Below, piece by piece: positions 1-6,165 of a DNA stretch of 7,749 nucleotides (position 1 is its first letter; each line of letters opens with the position of its first letter). The notes beneath the pieces were generated by a model. It saw only the letters and a program-made list of their open reading frames with translations, searched no databases and had not been told where the DNA came from. The translations under genes and the position numbers were made by a program. This DNA is from Candidatus Woesearchaeota archaeon (GTDB lineage: Archaea > Nanobdellota > Nanobdellia > Woesearchaeales > ARS49). The stretch covers positions 1 through 7,749 of the forward strand of contig JAHFPE010000027.1 of assembly GCA_023261345.1 (NCBI GenBank), written 5' to 3'.

Positions 1-304
1 GATTTCTTGCTTTTATACTGCGCCTTTCTCCTGTTCCCTCTGCTCTTTTTTCCCAGGGGCGATTACGCCAAATCTCAGTTGATTCGTGTTCGGCGTAATA
101 ATCCACTCTAATAAAATATGTCGGTTCATCACTAAAATCGTCACGCGCAACATTAAAGAATACGGCCATATCTTCGAAACAGTCGAAGAAGTACCTACTA
201 TCAGGTACCTATTCTAACGGTAATTCTTTGAGAAGTATTTCGAGTTTTTCAATCTCCTTTTTCTCATGAACAATGTACTGAATATTAAGGGTTTCGATTT
301 TCAT
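1..304 (-). CDS. Small unrecognised gene, in-frame UAG at codon 32, cut off at the window edge
   Basis: I do not recognise this protein. An ATG at 304-302 follows a GGAG with a 7-base spacer, 13 bases after the stop of the upstream gene, so it looks like the third gene of the operon. It encodes 31 residues, charged and helix-prone (starting MKIETLNIQYIVHEKK), then meets TAG at 211-209. The same frame then stays open for 69 more codons to position 2. That part reads like real protein: rich in Asp, Glu and aromatic residues (VPDSRYFFDCFEDM early, then YFIRVDYYAEHE), with a basic tail. Most of its codons begin with a purine, as expected of coding sequence. A hairpin lies directly after the TAG. 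Either this is one gene of more than 100 codons with UAG read through or recoded, or a gene broken by a nonsense mutation, or a genuine 31-residue protein. The true 3' end lies outside the window. Confidence 0.5.
189..210 (-). other. RNA hairpin immediately 3' of the in-frame UAG
   Basis: On the minus strand GUACCU (208-203) and AGGUAC (196-191) form a perfect 6-bp stem around the 6-base loop GAUAGU. The stem can grow to 8 bp by pairing G209 with U190 (wobble) and A210 with U189, so it takes in two bases of the UAG itself. A stem-loop directly after UAG recalls the proposed PYLIS element of methylamine methyltransferase genes, though the need for such elements is debated. The repeats also make AGGTACCT a DNA palindrome, and TAGGTAC recurs 14 bases later, so a role in DNA or chance is possible. 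Confidence 0.4.
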
Positions 305-317
305 CTTTTCACTCCGC

Positions 318-1016
318 TCACCATCTGCTCACTTTTTCAGATTCCGCAATCATAGATCTCGTAAGGTCCAAGTTGACACCTATTTTTCTTAGTCTATCAC
401 TAAGATCTATTTTGAGGTTTAGCATTGGTTTGTATCCATTATCAGTAAGGAGGGGTCCTGAGGTTACGTGTAATTCTATTCCTCCTTCTGAATTCCACTC
501 AAAAACAGGTTTCACGATTGGATTAGCAATTCCTTTAACTTCATCGCGATACAACCCAAGAAATTCTTTGCAATTCATAACGTCAATTGGCTTTCTAGCA
601 AACGTATCAATTATTTCAACTCCAGCGCCAGAGCAGCCATACCCCACGACAAGTGCGCCTGACACAGGGTTGTTGAGGTTTACTTTTCTTGAGTCTGCTA
701 CTATTTGCATCAAGTCCATAACCACAACATCAACGCTAACAATGTCCTGCAAAACAGTTTTACCCTGCTTGGGTTCTTCAATTACATAGACATGACCATG
801 ACAGCACTCTCCAGTACCAACAAGAATAGTGTTCGTACCATTTTCACTGACAACAAGGTTAGGCGAATATTCTTTTTCGTACCTATGAATATCTCTAACG
901 CTTGTTGCCACCTGAATTTTGCCTCCGCCATACGTTGATTGAACTGAGGAAAAAATTTTATCCTTTCCCCTATACAAATTGCTTCCTGAAATGAATAGTT
1001 TTTCGTTTGTTTCCAT
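318..1016 (-). CDS. Unrecognised 232-residue protein with a Cys-Cys-His-Gly-His motif
   Basis: I do not recognise this family. The protein has 232 residues, looks soluble and mostly beta with some helix, and has no signal peptide or membrane segment. Features to note are E-C-C-H-G-H at residues 70-75, a possible metal site or reactive thiol pair, and a Gly-rich G-Y-G-C-S-G-A-G at 125-132 with a third Cys at 128. A further Cys is at 149. The start is supported by GGAG five bases before the ATG. That GGAG lies inside the last codons of the upstream HAD-type gene, whose TAG stop directly touches this ATG. The two genes are therefore translationally coupled and in the same frame. It ends with TGA at 320-318, and the next gene begins 13 bases later. 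Its link to the HAD-type protein suggests a shared pathway, but the substrate cannot be read from the sequence. Confidence 0.85.
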   Translation of the reverse strand: METNEKLFISGSNLYRGKDKIFSSVQSTYGGGKIQVATSVRDIHRYEKEYSPNLVVSENGTNTILVGTGECCHGHVYVIEEPKQGKTVLQDIVSVDVVVMDLMQIVADSRKVNLNNPVSGALVVGYGCSGAGVEIIDTFARKPIDVMNCKEFLGLYRDEVKGIANPIVKPVFEWNSEGGIELHVTSGPLLTDNGYKPMLNLKIDLSDRLRKIGVNLDLTRSMIAESEKVSRW

Positions 1017-2105
1017 CTAATCTCCACTTGCTCCATCTCTTAATTTGGCGTTGTCTTGTGTTGGATGTATGTATTGTTCTGAAGCAAACCCTTGCCAGAA
1101 TGGATGCGTGTCATCAACACATATCTCGAGCTTCTTTCCTTTCAAAGTTGATTTTGCAATCACTGGAAGAAGTCTTTCATCTACACCAAGCGATTTGAGT
1201 TTTGCTGTTTGTTCAGCTGGATCTCCGCCTGACATGATGACAACACGTTTTCCTTCTGATAACCTGCTTATAGCGTAGGCATGCACTATGTTGGATAATA
1301 GTTCGTGACCTGTACAGACATTCTGTTCGATTAATGTGCCATCCACGTCGATGTATACTCCATCAAGTGCCGTGGTTACTGCTTCAAGTTTGTTAAATCT
1401 CAAAAGTATGTTTTTTCCGCCAATGATGGTTGTATTCGTGCCCTTGGCGTGCTCTTTGTTGCTTGCGGAGTAAACTTCCAAGGCGCTCTCCAAGTCCTGT
1501 TCTGAAAGTCTTAATCGTAGCTCAGGCAGCAATTCTATAAATTTGTGGTCAGTTAAGTAATTCTCAAGTTCAGCTGGAGATTGAGTTCGCACGACCTCCT
1601 CTGCCATTTCAAGAATACTTTTTGTTTTGATAAAAGGCAATATACTACGAGCATATTTATCTTGCTCAACCATCTTCACAAATTCAGGACGTTCAAGAGA
1701 GGTGGGTTTGAAGGGATAATTTATCGAATCCAGACTCGCGTTTTGGGTGTTGTATCTTAGAATTCCACCAACAAGCCTATCAACACATCCGAGAGGTTCA
1801 CGTTCAAATTTTCTTGTTGTAAGACCATCTATAACTCCTTTCACCATACCATCAACAATTATTTCTGCGGCAGGAAACAGTTTCTCGTCCTGAAGAAATG
1901 ATGGTACATGTGGGAAGTTTTCGAATAAGTGGCATGCTGAGTGAGTCCAGTACATGAGAGGAAATGTTGAAGTGCTTGTCTCAACTAGCGCGCGTGCTAG
2001 ATTTACTGCCCTTGGGTATGCAAATTCGACTGGTACTTTACATCCTGCCAAGTTAGTAAGCAAGGTATTAATTTCGCTTTCTATTTCTTGATAGTTGCCA
2101 CCCAT
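1017..2105 (-). CDS. HAD-superfamily hydrolase, capless, with a novel helical N-terminal domain
   Basis: The C-terminal third (about residues 246-345) carries the four motifs of the haloacid dehalogenase superfamily. Motif I is DVDGTL at 253-258, with nucleophile D253 and acid/base D255. Motif II is S292 in VVIMSGG. The motif III lysine is probably K318 or K322, and motif IV is D331-D332. Family members are mostly Mg2+-dependent phosphatases acting through an aspartyl-phosphate. The gaps between motifs are short, leaving no room for a cap domain, so this is a C0-type enzyme, a class that often acts on large or exposed substrates. Residues 1-245 are mainly helical and unrecognised; they may supply specificity. 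First gene of a three-gene minus-strand operon. The ATG follows a run of seven G (2118-2112) by six bases, which could act as a poor Shine-Dalgarno site. It ends in TAG with no gap before the next ATG, in the same frame. Phosphatase activity is inferred; the substrate is unknown. Confidence 0.85.
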   Translation of the reverse strand: MGGNYQEIESEINTLLTNLAGCKVPVEFAYPRAVNLARALVETSTSTFPLMYWTHSACHLFENFPHVPSFLQDEKLFPAAEIIVDGMVKGVIDGLTTRKFEREPLGCVDRLVGGILRYNTQNASLDSINYPFKPTSLERPEFVKMVEQDKYARSILPFIKTKSILEMAEEVVRTQSPAELENYLTDHKFIELLPELRLRLSEQDLESALEVYSASNKEHAKGTNTTIIGGKNILLRFNKLEAVTTALDGVYIDVDGTLIEQNVCTGHELLSNIVHAYAISRLSEGKRVVIMSGGDPAEQTAKLKSLGVDERLLPVIAKSTLKGKKLEICVDDTHPFWQGFASEQYIHPTQDNAKLRDGASGD

Positions 2106-2125
2106 TGTTTTCCCCCCCTGATACG

Positions 2126-2142
2126 GTCTTTTGTAGTCTTTT
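2126..2142. repeat. Direct repeat GTCTTTT x2, one helical turn apart
   Basis: GTCTTTT occurs at 2126-2132 and 2136-2142, offset by exactly 10 bp, between the start of the HAD-type gene and its candidate TATA box, with the second copy touching the TATA box. Same-face spacing at a promoter suits a regulator binding site, but the repeat is short and AT-rich, so chance is possible. Confidence 0.35.
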
Positions 2143-2146
2143 AAGA
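2139..2146 (-). promoter_or_regulatory. Candidate TATA box of the HAD-type operon
   Basis: On the minus strand CTTAAAAG is centred about 38 bp before the ATG at 2105. An archaeal start site about 26 bp further on would fall in the G-run, giving a leader of roughly 10-13 bases. An alternative TATA-like CATAAATA lies farther upstream, near 2182-2189. Confidence 0.4.
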
Positions 2147-2211
2147 GTGATAGTATTAAGTTATTCTAATAGTTCTTCGCTATTTATGATATCTTAGATA
2201 GTTAAACGCAA

Positions 2212-2220
2212 CTTTTAAAT
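2212..2220 (+). promoter_or_regulatory. TATA box of the AbrB/PhoU-like gene, implying a leaderless transcript
   Basis: CTTTTAAAT is centred about 28 bp before the ATG at 2244. With the usual archaeal distance from TATA box to start site, transcription would begin at or within a few bases of the start codon. No GGAG-like site precedes the ATG, which agrees with a leaderless mRNA. Confidence 0.65.
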
Positions 2221-2243
2221 AGCAAGAGCAACTCCTCAATCTT

Positions 2244-3140
2244 ATGAAGCGCAAACTCATCAGGCAAGGAGGCGCTGGACTCACGATGTACTTGCCTAAG
2301 AAATGGGTGGATGAGAAAAATCTTAGTGCAGGAGATGAAGTTGAAGTAGACACTTATAATGAAAATCTTATCATTTCCACAACCGGAATAAAACAAAAAC
2401 CTAAAGAACTCATACTTGTAATTCCTAACATTAGAGAGAGCGCAATTCGAACACTTCTTGCAAACGCGTACCGTGCAGGATTTGATAAAATGAACGTAAC
2501 ATTTGATGGCAAATCAGAATTGCTACGAAGTGTAGTTGAGCATAACTTACTTGGGTTTGAGGTTTTTGAAAAAGGCAAGAATACATTCTGCGTTGAAAGC
2601 GTAAGCGAACCAAACCACGACAATGCCGAAGTCCTGATTCACAGGCAGTTGTACATGATAGAAGAAATCCTCAAGAATCTTGGAATCCAACCAATTTCTG
2701 ATGACGTACAACGCGTGATGAAGTACGATAATTTTCTTAAGCGTTGCATTTCAAAACAAATCATCAATCCGATCGAAAAACAGTTTTTGTGGCAGTTCCT
2801 CAACAGTCTTACGCACACAGCGCGCATGTGCCTTTACATTACAAAAGACATGACTGATCACAAAACCAAAATTGGACCTGAGTTCTTCGAATTGCTAAAA
2901 GAAGTTCTCGCACTACAACAAACACTTAAACAAGCATATCTAAAGCAAGATTGGACACTTCTCCCAAGTATGCACACCGAGGAGCAACATATTCGCATAC
3001 GCGCAACAAAATTTTTTGCCAACAAACCATTCATGGCGCACTGGATCCTTATGCTTTCAAGAATCGTGTATTTAGCAAATAGCCCGCTTACTGGAGTGCT
3101 ACAGATGCGTTTGGCTAAAAACGATACGTTACACAAGTAA
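2244..3140 (+). CDS. AbrB-like DNA-binding domain fused to PhoU-like helical domain
   Basis: A 298-residue regulator-like protein. Residues 1-46 have the SpoVT/AbrB swapped-hairpin pattern: a basic start (KRKLIRQGGAG), then LTMYLPKKWV, then a L-S-A-G-D-E-V-E-V turn and strand. Residues about 55-120 form a linker or alpha/beta unit. From about 125 to the end the protein is helical, with the length and spacing of a PhoU-like bundle. Proteins of this build are common in archaea and are often called phosphate uptake regulators. Nothing here, such as pst genes, ties it to phosphate, so I give no gene symbol. It is transcribed away from the HAD-type operon and is probably leaderless from a TATA box 28 bp upstream. 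It ends in TAA and converges on the kinase-like gene. The AbrB call is firm; the PhoU-like call is fair; the target genes are unknown. Confidence 0.9.
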   Translation: MKRKLIRQGGAGLTMYLPKKWVDEKNLSAGDEVEVDTYNENLIISTTGIKQKPKELILVIPNIRESAIRTLLANAYRAGFDKMNVTFDGKSELLRSVVEHNLLGFEVFEKGKNTFCVESVSEPNHDNAEVLIHRQLYMIEEILKNLGIQPISDDVQRVMKYDNFLKRCISKQIINPIEKQFLWQFLNSLTHTARMCLYITKDMTDHKTKIGPEFFELLKEVLALQQTLKQAYLKQDWTLLPSMHTEEQHIRIRATKFFANKPFMAHWILMLSRIVYLANSPLTGVLQMRLAKNDTLHK

Positions 3141-3204
3141 ATAGAAGAAATGAAGAAACCAATCGTCCCACTGGGATGGGTATCCACCAATACTGGCAAG
3201 TGAG

Positions 3205-3209
3205 TTTTT
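3205..3209 (+). terminator. Oligo-T tract after the AbrB/PhoU-like gene
   Basis: A T5 tract lies 65 bases after the TAA. Archaeal RNA polymerase can stop at oligo-T without a hairpin. It is short, so support is weak. Confidence 0.3.
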
Positions 3210-3263
3210 GATTGCACGAATGTAGGAATTTATTGCAAGAAATTTCAAGAAAAGATTATTTGC

Positions 3264-3276
3264 AAAAATATTTTTT
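3264..3276. terminator. Back-to-back oligo-T tracts between convergent genes
   Basis: A T6 run at 3271-3276 serves plus-strand transcripts coming from the AbrB/PhoU-like gene. An A5 run at 3264-3268 is a T5 run for minus-strand transcripts, ten bases after the kinase-like gene's stop. No strong hairpin is present. Together they could end both convergent transcripts. Confidence 0.4.
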
Positions 3277-3277
3277 A

Positions 3278-4966
3278 TTACAACTCACCAAATAATCTTG
3301 CTGCTCTACAGAGGTACATGTTTGCATCTGCGATAACATCTCTTGATAGTTTTGAGGACGCAGTTCGAACACAATTTAAAGCGCTTAAGTACCTAATACG
3401 CTTCGCCATTAACAAAACATCAGCGTTTGTTAGTTCAAAGTTTCTTCCTTCCATTTGCTCAAGAGAGGTTCTAAAAAATGCATACATTCTCGTGTACCTT
3501 GCGTCATTTCCTGATTCTAGCTTTGAGAGGTCCAGTTCTGGAAATGCTGGCCTTGCAAGCGCTGCATCACAAATCGGCCTTGTATCTAGCTTATATCTGC
3601 TCTGGCAAATGTTTTCTTGCCTGCAATCTGCATGAGCCAGGATTAAGTCATTGCTTAAGTCAACATCAAAAAGTGCAGAACTTGCAATCTCGTACTGTGC
3701 TTGTAGCTCCCCAAAATGAGTAAGAAGTCTTTTGTTTGTTGTTCTACTTGCCCTCTCAACAAGCGCATCAAACTTGTAAACAACTGGAGTAATATCTCTT
3801 GAAAATATTTCTTCTGTAACGTGCTCACGCATGTACGTGTGAGCAATTGCTCGATTAAGTACATCAGTTGCGAATTCATCTTGAAGGAGCAATTTCGAAT
3901 CAATACCTCTTTTTTTTGCGTATGCGGCAAAAAGTTTATCGCGCACATCAAAATAAGCAGTTGTATCTTCCAAAGATACAATTCCATTGTTCATTGTTCC
4001 ATATGTGAATAATGCAGCAACTCCATCTGACGCAACAACTCCAGCATTTTTAGGAGTGATTGCACGCATAAGTTGGTGCGTCCAAGCATCCTTCAAATAC
4101 TGCGCTTCCCTTTGAATCAACGCTACATTACCCCCTATTTTCCCGTACACTTCTTTTCCATCGATTAAAAAACGAAGAACTGTACCAGTCATTGTCTTAT
4201 CACTCACTTTCTGAAGCGAACTACTTTCTGAATTAAGAGCAACAAGAACATTCTCAAGTGCACAAGGATCTGCGAGAGGAAATAATGTTCGAAGTTGATC
4301 GTGCATACCTTCGGGCTTGTACACCACTATTGCAGAACGTACTGAACTGACAAGTGTATTGAGGTCTTGCTGACTTCTTACTGTAAATGTTGTTGCCAAA
4401 CCTAACGAACCACTAACATTTTTCACTGTGGCACGTAACTTACCCAGCATTTGAGCAGTTACATTTATGAAATCCATTTCAGTTGGTGAGTGATCTTTTG
4501 AATCCTCAGGAAAAACAGCCCATACAGTTCTACTAACATCGTAACCTCTGCGTTTGATGAACGGAAGAATTCTCTCTTGTAAAGGAACTTCTGTACAAAG
4601 TGCTGGCTCGACCTTTTCACCGTCATTAAAACGAGCTTCAGGATGTACTGCAAGAACGTACAATTTTTGTAATGTAGGATCATAATGTAGTTGCAGACCG
4701 TGAAGTGGCGAGTCAGGAGCAAAAGAAACCTGCTGCCATTCTGCCCGTGCGTCTTTTATCCATGTTTCTAACTTACCAAGCGGTACACCACCTCTCATTA
4801 TTTGCGCTTTTGCTGCAGCAGGAACACTTGATTGTTCATCAAATCCTTCTGGCAATTCTCCAAACACTTCTTCAAGCGCAGTGTTAAGTGATACTTGGGG
4901 CCTCTGCGTAGCACCAAATATGCCTCCGCACACTTGGTTTAATGCTTTATCAAAAGGGCTGCTCAT
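3278..4966 (-). CDS. APH/choline-kinase-like fold protein with a novel N-terminal half
   Basis: A 562-residue protein. The C-terminal half shows the ordered landmarks of the aminoglycoside-phosphotransferase/choline-kinase-like fold: strand TVLRFLIDG then YGK with a candidate ATP-binding Lys (K276); a helix with Glu (E287); a hinge-like ALFTYGTM (318-325); catalytic-loop H-A-D-C-R-Q-E-N at 445-452, matching HxDxxxxN with D447 and N452; and PICDAA with D467 in the metal-binding place, followed by the FPELDL typical of APH families. All key acidic residues are kept, so it may be active, but a Gly-rich loop is not obvious and the substrate is unknown. Residues 1-250 are unrecognised. ATG at 4966 is chosen because the frame upstream of it runs into the neighbouring regulator gene. 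In-frame GTGs at 4990 and 4984 sit where the TATA box predicts the transcript to start, so a leaderless GTG start adding 6 or 8 residues is possible. It has its own TATA box, 16 bp after the regulator's stop. Confidence 0.8.
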   Translation of the reverse strand: MSSPFDKALNQVCGGIFGATQRPQVSLNTALEEVFGELPEGFDEQSSVPAAAKAQIMRGGVPLGKLETWIKDARAEWQQVSFAPDSPLHGLQLHYDPTLQKLYVLAVHPEARFNDGEKVEPALCTEVPLQERILPFIKRRGYDVSRTVWAVFPEDSKDHSPTEMDFINVTAQMLGKLRATVKNVSGSLGLATTFTVRSQQDLNTLVSSVRSAIVVYKPEGMHDQLRTLFPLADPCALENVLVALNSESSSLQKVSDKTMTGTVLRFLIDGKEVYGKIGGNVALIQREAQYLKDAWTHQLMRAITPKNAGVVASDGVAALFTYGTMNNGIVSLEDTTAYFDVRDKLFAAYAKKRGIDSKLLLQDEFATDVLNRAIAHTYMREHVTEEIFSRDITPVVYKFDALVERASRTTNKRLLTHFGELQAQYEIASSALFDVDLSNDLILAHADCRQENICQSRYKLDTRPICDAALARPAFPELDLSKLESGNDARYTRMYAFFRTSLEQMEGRNFELTNADVLLMAKRIRYLSALNCVRTASSKLSRDVIADANMYLCRAARLFGEL

Positions 4967-4988
4967 GTTGTTGCGAAACTTCACTCCC

Positions 4989-5031
4989 ACAATACAGGTG
5001 TTGGTTAAAGTATATAAAGTTATCGTATTGT
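4989..5031. repeat. Inverted repeat ACAATAC/GTATTGT around the kinase-gene TATA box
   Basis: ACAATAC at 4989-4995 and its exact inverse GTATTGT at 5025-5031 lie 36 bp apart, centre to centre, with the TATA box between them. This layout would suit a dimeric repressor. A 7-bp match in about 70 bp of AT-rich DNA has a fair chance of being random. Confidence 0.35.
5011..5018 (-). promoter_or_regulatory. TATA box of the kinase-like gene
   Basis: TTTATATA on the minus strand lies just after the stop of the upstream Lrp-type gene and about 49 bp before the ATG at 4966. It predicts a start site near 4988-4990 and a leader of about 20 bases, or a leaderless GTG start. It shows the gene can be transcribed apart from the regulator. 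Confidence 0.65.
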
Positions 5032-5033
5032 CG

Positions 5034-6089
5034 TTACTTAGTAATAATAACTTCTTTAGGAGTCGTAGCGAATGAACGTTTCTCAATAACTCGTGGTAAG
5101 AACTTAAACGTGTGCTCCTTGAATGCAATTAAGCTTTCGTATGTAATGAGTATGTCTGCAAAATTATCTGTAATTAGTTTTACTGTTTTATGAAAGTTGT
5201 TAATTGTGTCTGCCACAATAACAAACATCAAATCCCAATGGCCCAATACCTTTACTGCTCTAATTACAAACCTGTTCTGTCTAACTATTTCTTCAAGCTT
5301 GTGCTCATCGTGTTCACTGAGTGATTTTACCACTGCGCCAATAGTATAAAGATGGTATCCAAGTGCGTTTAAATCAACCAAAACACTAAAACGTCGTAAC
5401 ACTCCAGCACGTCGAAGACTCTTTATTCTGAAGCGAACTGAAGAGGGAGATAGTTTTAGTTTCTCACTTAATTCGTAAGAGGATATTCTGCAGTCCTCAC
5501 AAAGAAGAGAAAGAAGTTGTACATCAGTTTTATTCGGCACGTACTTACCTGTTCTTGGTGATGACCATGGTTCATACTTTTGTCGCAAAGGAAGCGTACT
5601 TGACTTAAAACCCTTAATAAGCTCCACAGAATGCTTCTCAAGAATCACGTGCGAAAACTCAGTTGCAATGCTTGTTAACAGCGCATCAAACTCAATTAAG
5701 GAGGTTGCCACAACTATCCACTCAATTTCCCATTTTGTAGTGTATTCCATCACACTTTTAGTGTTCGAATGTTTTGATAGGCGTTCAATAAATCTGTCAC
5801 GTTCACTTTTTTTATTTCCAGTAGTGATAAAGTAAACGTGATATGTTTCAAGATGAAAGAACGACAAGTCGACATATGGAGAAAATCTCAGAATTACCTT
5901 GCGATCAATGAGCTTTTTGATTCGGTACGCAACCACATCTCTAGATATTCGTAATTGTTTTGCAAGAGCCGAAATTGGCATTCTGCTATCTTCAGACAAC
6001 AAATAAATGAGTTTTCTGTCAATTGCATCCAACGTAGCTGTGCTTTCATTTAGTTCAAGGATTCTTCCAAAATCGACTCTTTCGTCCAT
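5034..6089 (-). CDS. Tandem Lrp/AsnC-family transcription regulator (two HTH-RAM units)
   Basis: At 351 residues it is about twice the usual Lrp length and contains two complete units. Unit one has a winged helix-turn-helix at about 19-68 (LDAIDRKLIYLLSEDSRMPIS, then a basic recognition helix) and a RAM-type alpha/beta domain at about 80-158. Unit two has a helix-turn-helix at about 187-235 (NKTDVQLLSLLCEDCRISS) and a RAM domain at about 245-325. The second RAM domain keeps the G-H-W-D motif (283-286) of the ligand-binding turn; the first has T-K-W-E in its place, so only one unit may bind an amino-acid-like effector. A single chain would thus mimic an Lrp dimer. It is divergent from the helical membrane protein gene and upstream of the kinase-like gene. 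The start is set by a TATA box 29 bp upstream. Two palindromes in its promoter suggest self-control. The targets and ligand are unknown. Confidence 0.92.
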   Translation of the reverse strand: MDERVDFGRILELNESTATLDAIDRKLIYLLSEDSRMPISALAKQLRISRDVVAYRIKKLIDRKVILRFSPYVDLSFFHLETYHVYFITTGNKKSERDRFIERLSKHSNTKSVMEYTTKWEIEWIVVATSLIEFDALLTSIATEFSHVILEKHSVELIKGFKSSTLPLRQKYEPWSSPRTGKYVPNKTDVQLLSLLCEDCRISSYELSEKLKLSPSSVRFRIKSLRRAGVLRRFSVLVDLNALGYHLYTIGAVVKSLSEHDEHKLEEIVRQNRFVIRAVKVLGHWDLMFVIVADTINNFHKTVKLITDNFADILITYESLIAFKEHTFKFLPRVIEKRSFATTPKEVIITK

Positions 6090-6095
6090 ATTAGC

Positions 6096-6137
6096 CTCAA
6101 TTGAGTTATACCGATATATAAATTTTGCTCAAATGAG
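6096..6137. promoter_or_regulatory. Two near-identical palindromes flanking the Lrp TATA box (candidate operator)
   Basis: CTCAATTGAG at 6096-6105 is a perfect 10-bp palindrome between the TATA box and the Lrp start codon. CTCAAATGAG at 6128-6137 differs by one base and lies just upstream of the same TATA box. Their centres are 32 bp apart, close to three helical turns, so both face the same side. Archaeal Lrp proteins often repress their own promoter by binding around the TATA box. I infer an autoregulatory operator that may also affect the divergent gene. Confidence 0.55.
6114..6122 (-). promoter_or_regulatory. TATA box of the tandem Lrp gene
   Basis: TTTATATAT on the minus strand, preceded by an A-rich stretch, is centred about 29 bp before the ATG at 6089. 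The transcript should begin within a few bases of the start codon, so it is probably leaderless. A GAGG five bases before the ATG is part of a palindrome and would mostly fall upstream of the RNA. Confidence 0.7.
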
Positions 6138-6157
6138 GATTTCTTGATGGCAAAGTT

Positions 6158-6165
6158 CTTTAAGT
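6158..6165 (+). promoter_or_regulatory. Weak TATA-like element of the helical membrane protein gene
   Basis: CTTTAAGT is centred about 24-27 bp before the twin ATG codons at 6185 and 6188, again pointing to a leaderless transcript. It departs from consensus and is the weakest of the lead-gene promoters. Confidence 0.45.

Noticed and set aside
191..211. The TAGGTAC direct repeat as a duplication that created the stop codon
   Set aside because: Matching ends after seven bases, and removing the 14 bases between copies leaves the TAG in place, so a simple slippage event does not explain it.
373..789. 138-codon open frame on the plus strand
   Set aside because: It is antisense to the 232-residue gene, whose start, ribosome site and operon context are all consistent.
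2244..3140. Naming the AbrB/PhoU-like gene phoU
   Set aside because: True PhoU lacks the AbrB domain, and no phosphate transport genes are in the window.
3160..3190. CCCACTGGG as a hairpin terminator after the AbrB/PhoU-like gene
   Set aside because: The stem is only three base pairs with a three-base loop and has no T-run directly after it.
2858..3217. 119-codon open frame on the minus strand
   Set aside because: It is antisense to the AbrB/PhoU-like gene and rich in Cys and Ser; it has no support as a gene.
4967..5128. 54-codon upstream extension of the kinase-like gene
   Set aside because: It overlaps the end of the Lrp-type gene, contains the TATA box itself, and its sequence (Leu/Ser-rich, low complexity) looks unlike the rest; only the last six to eight codons could be real.
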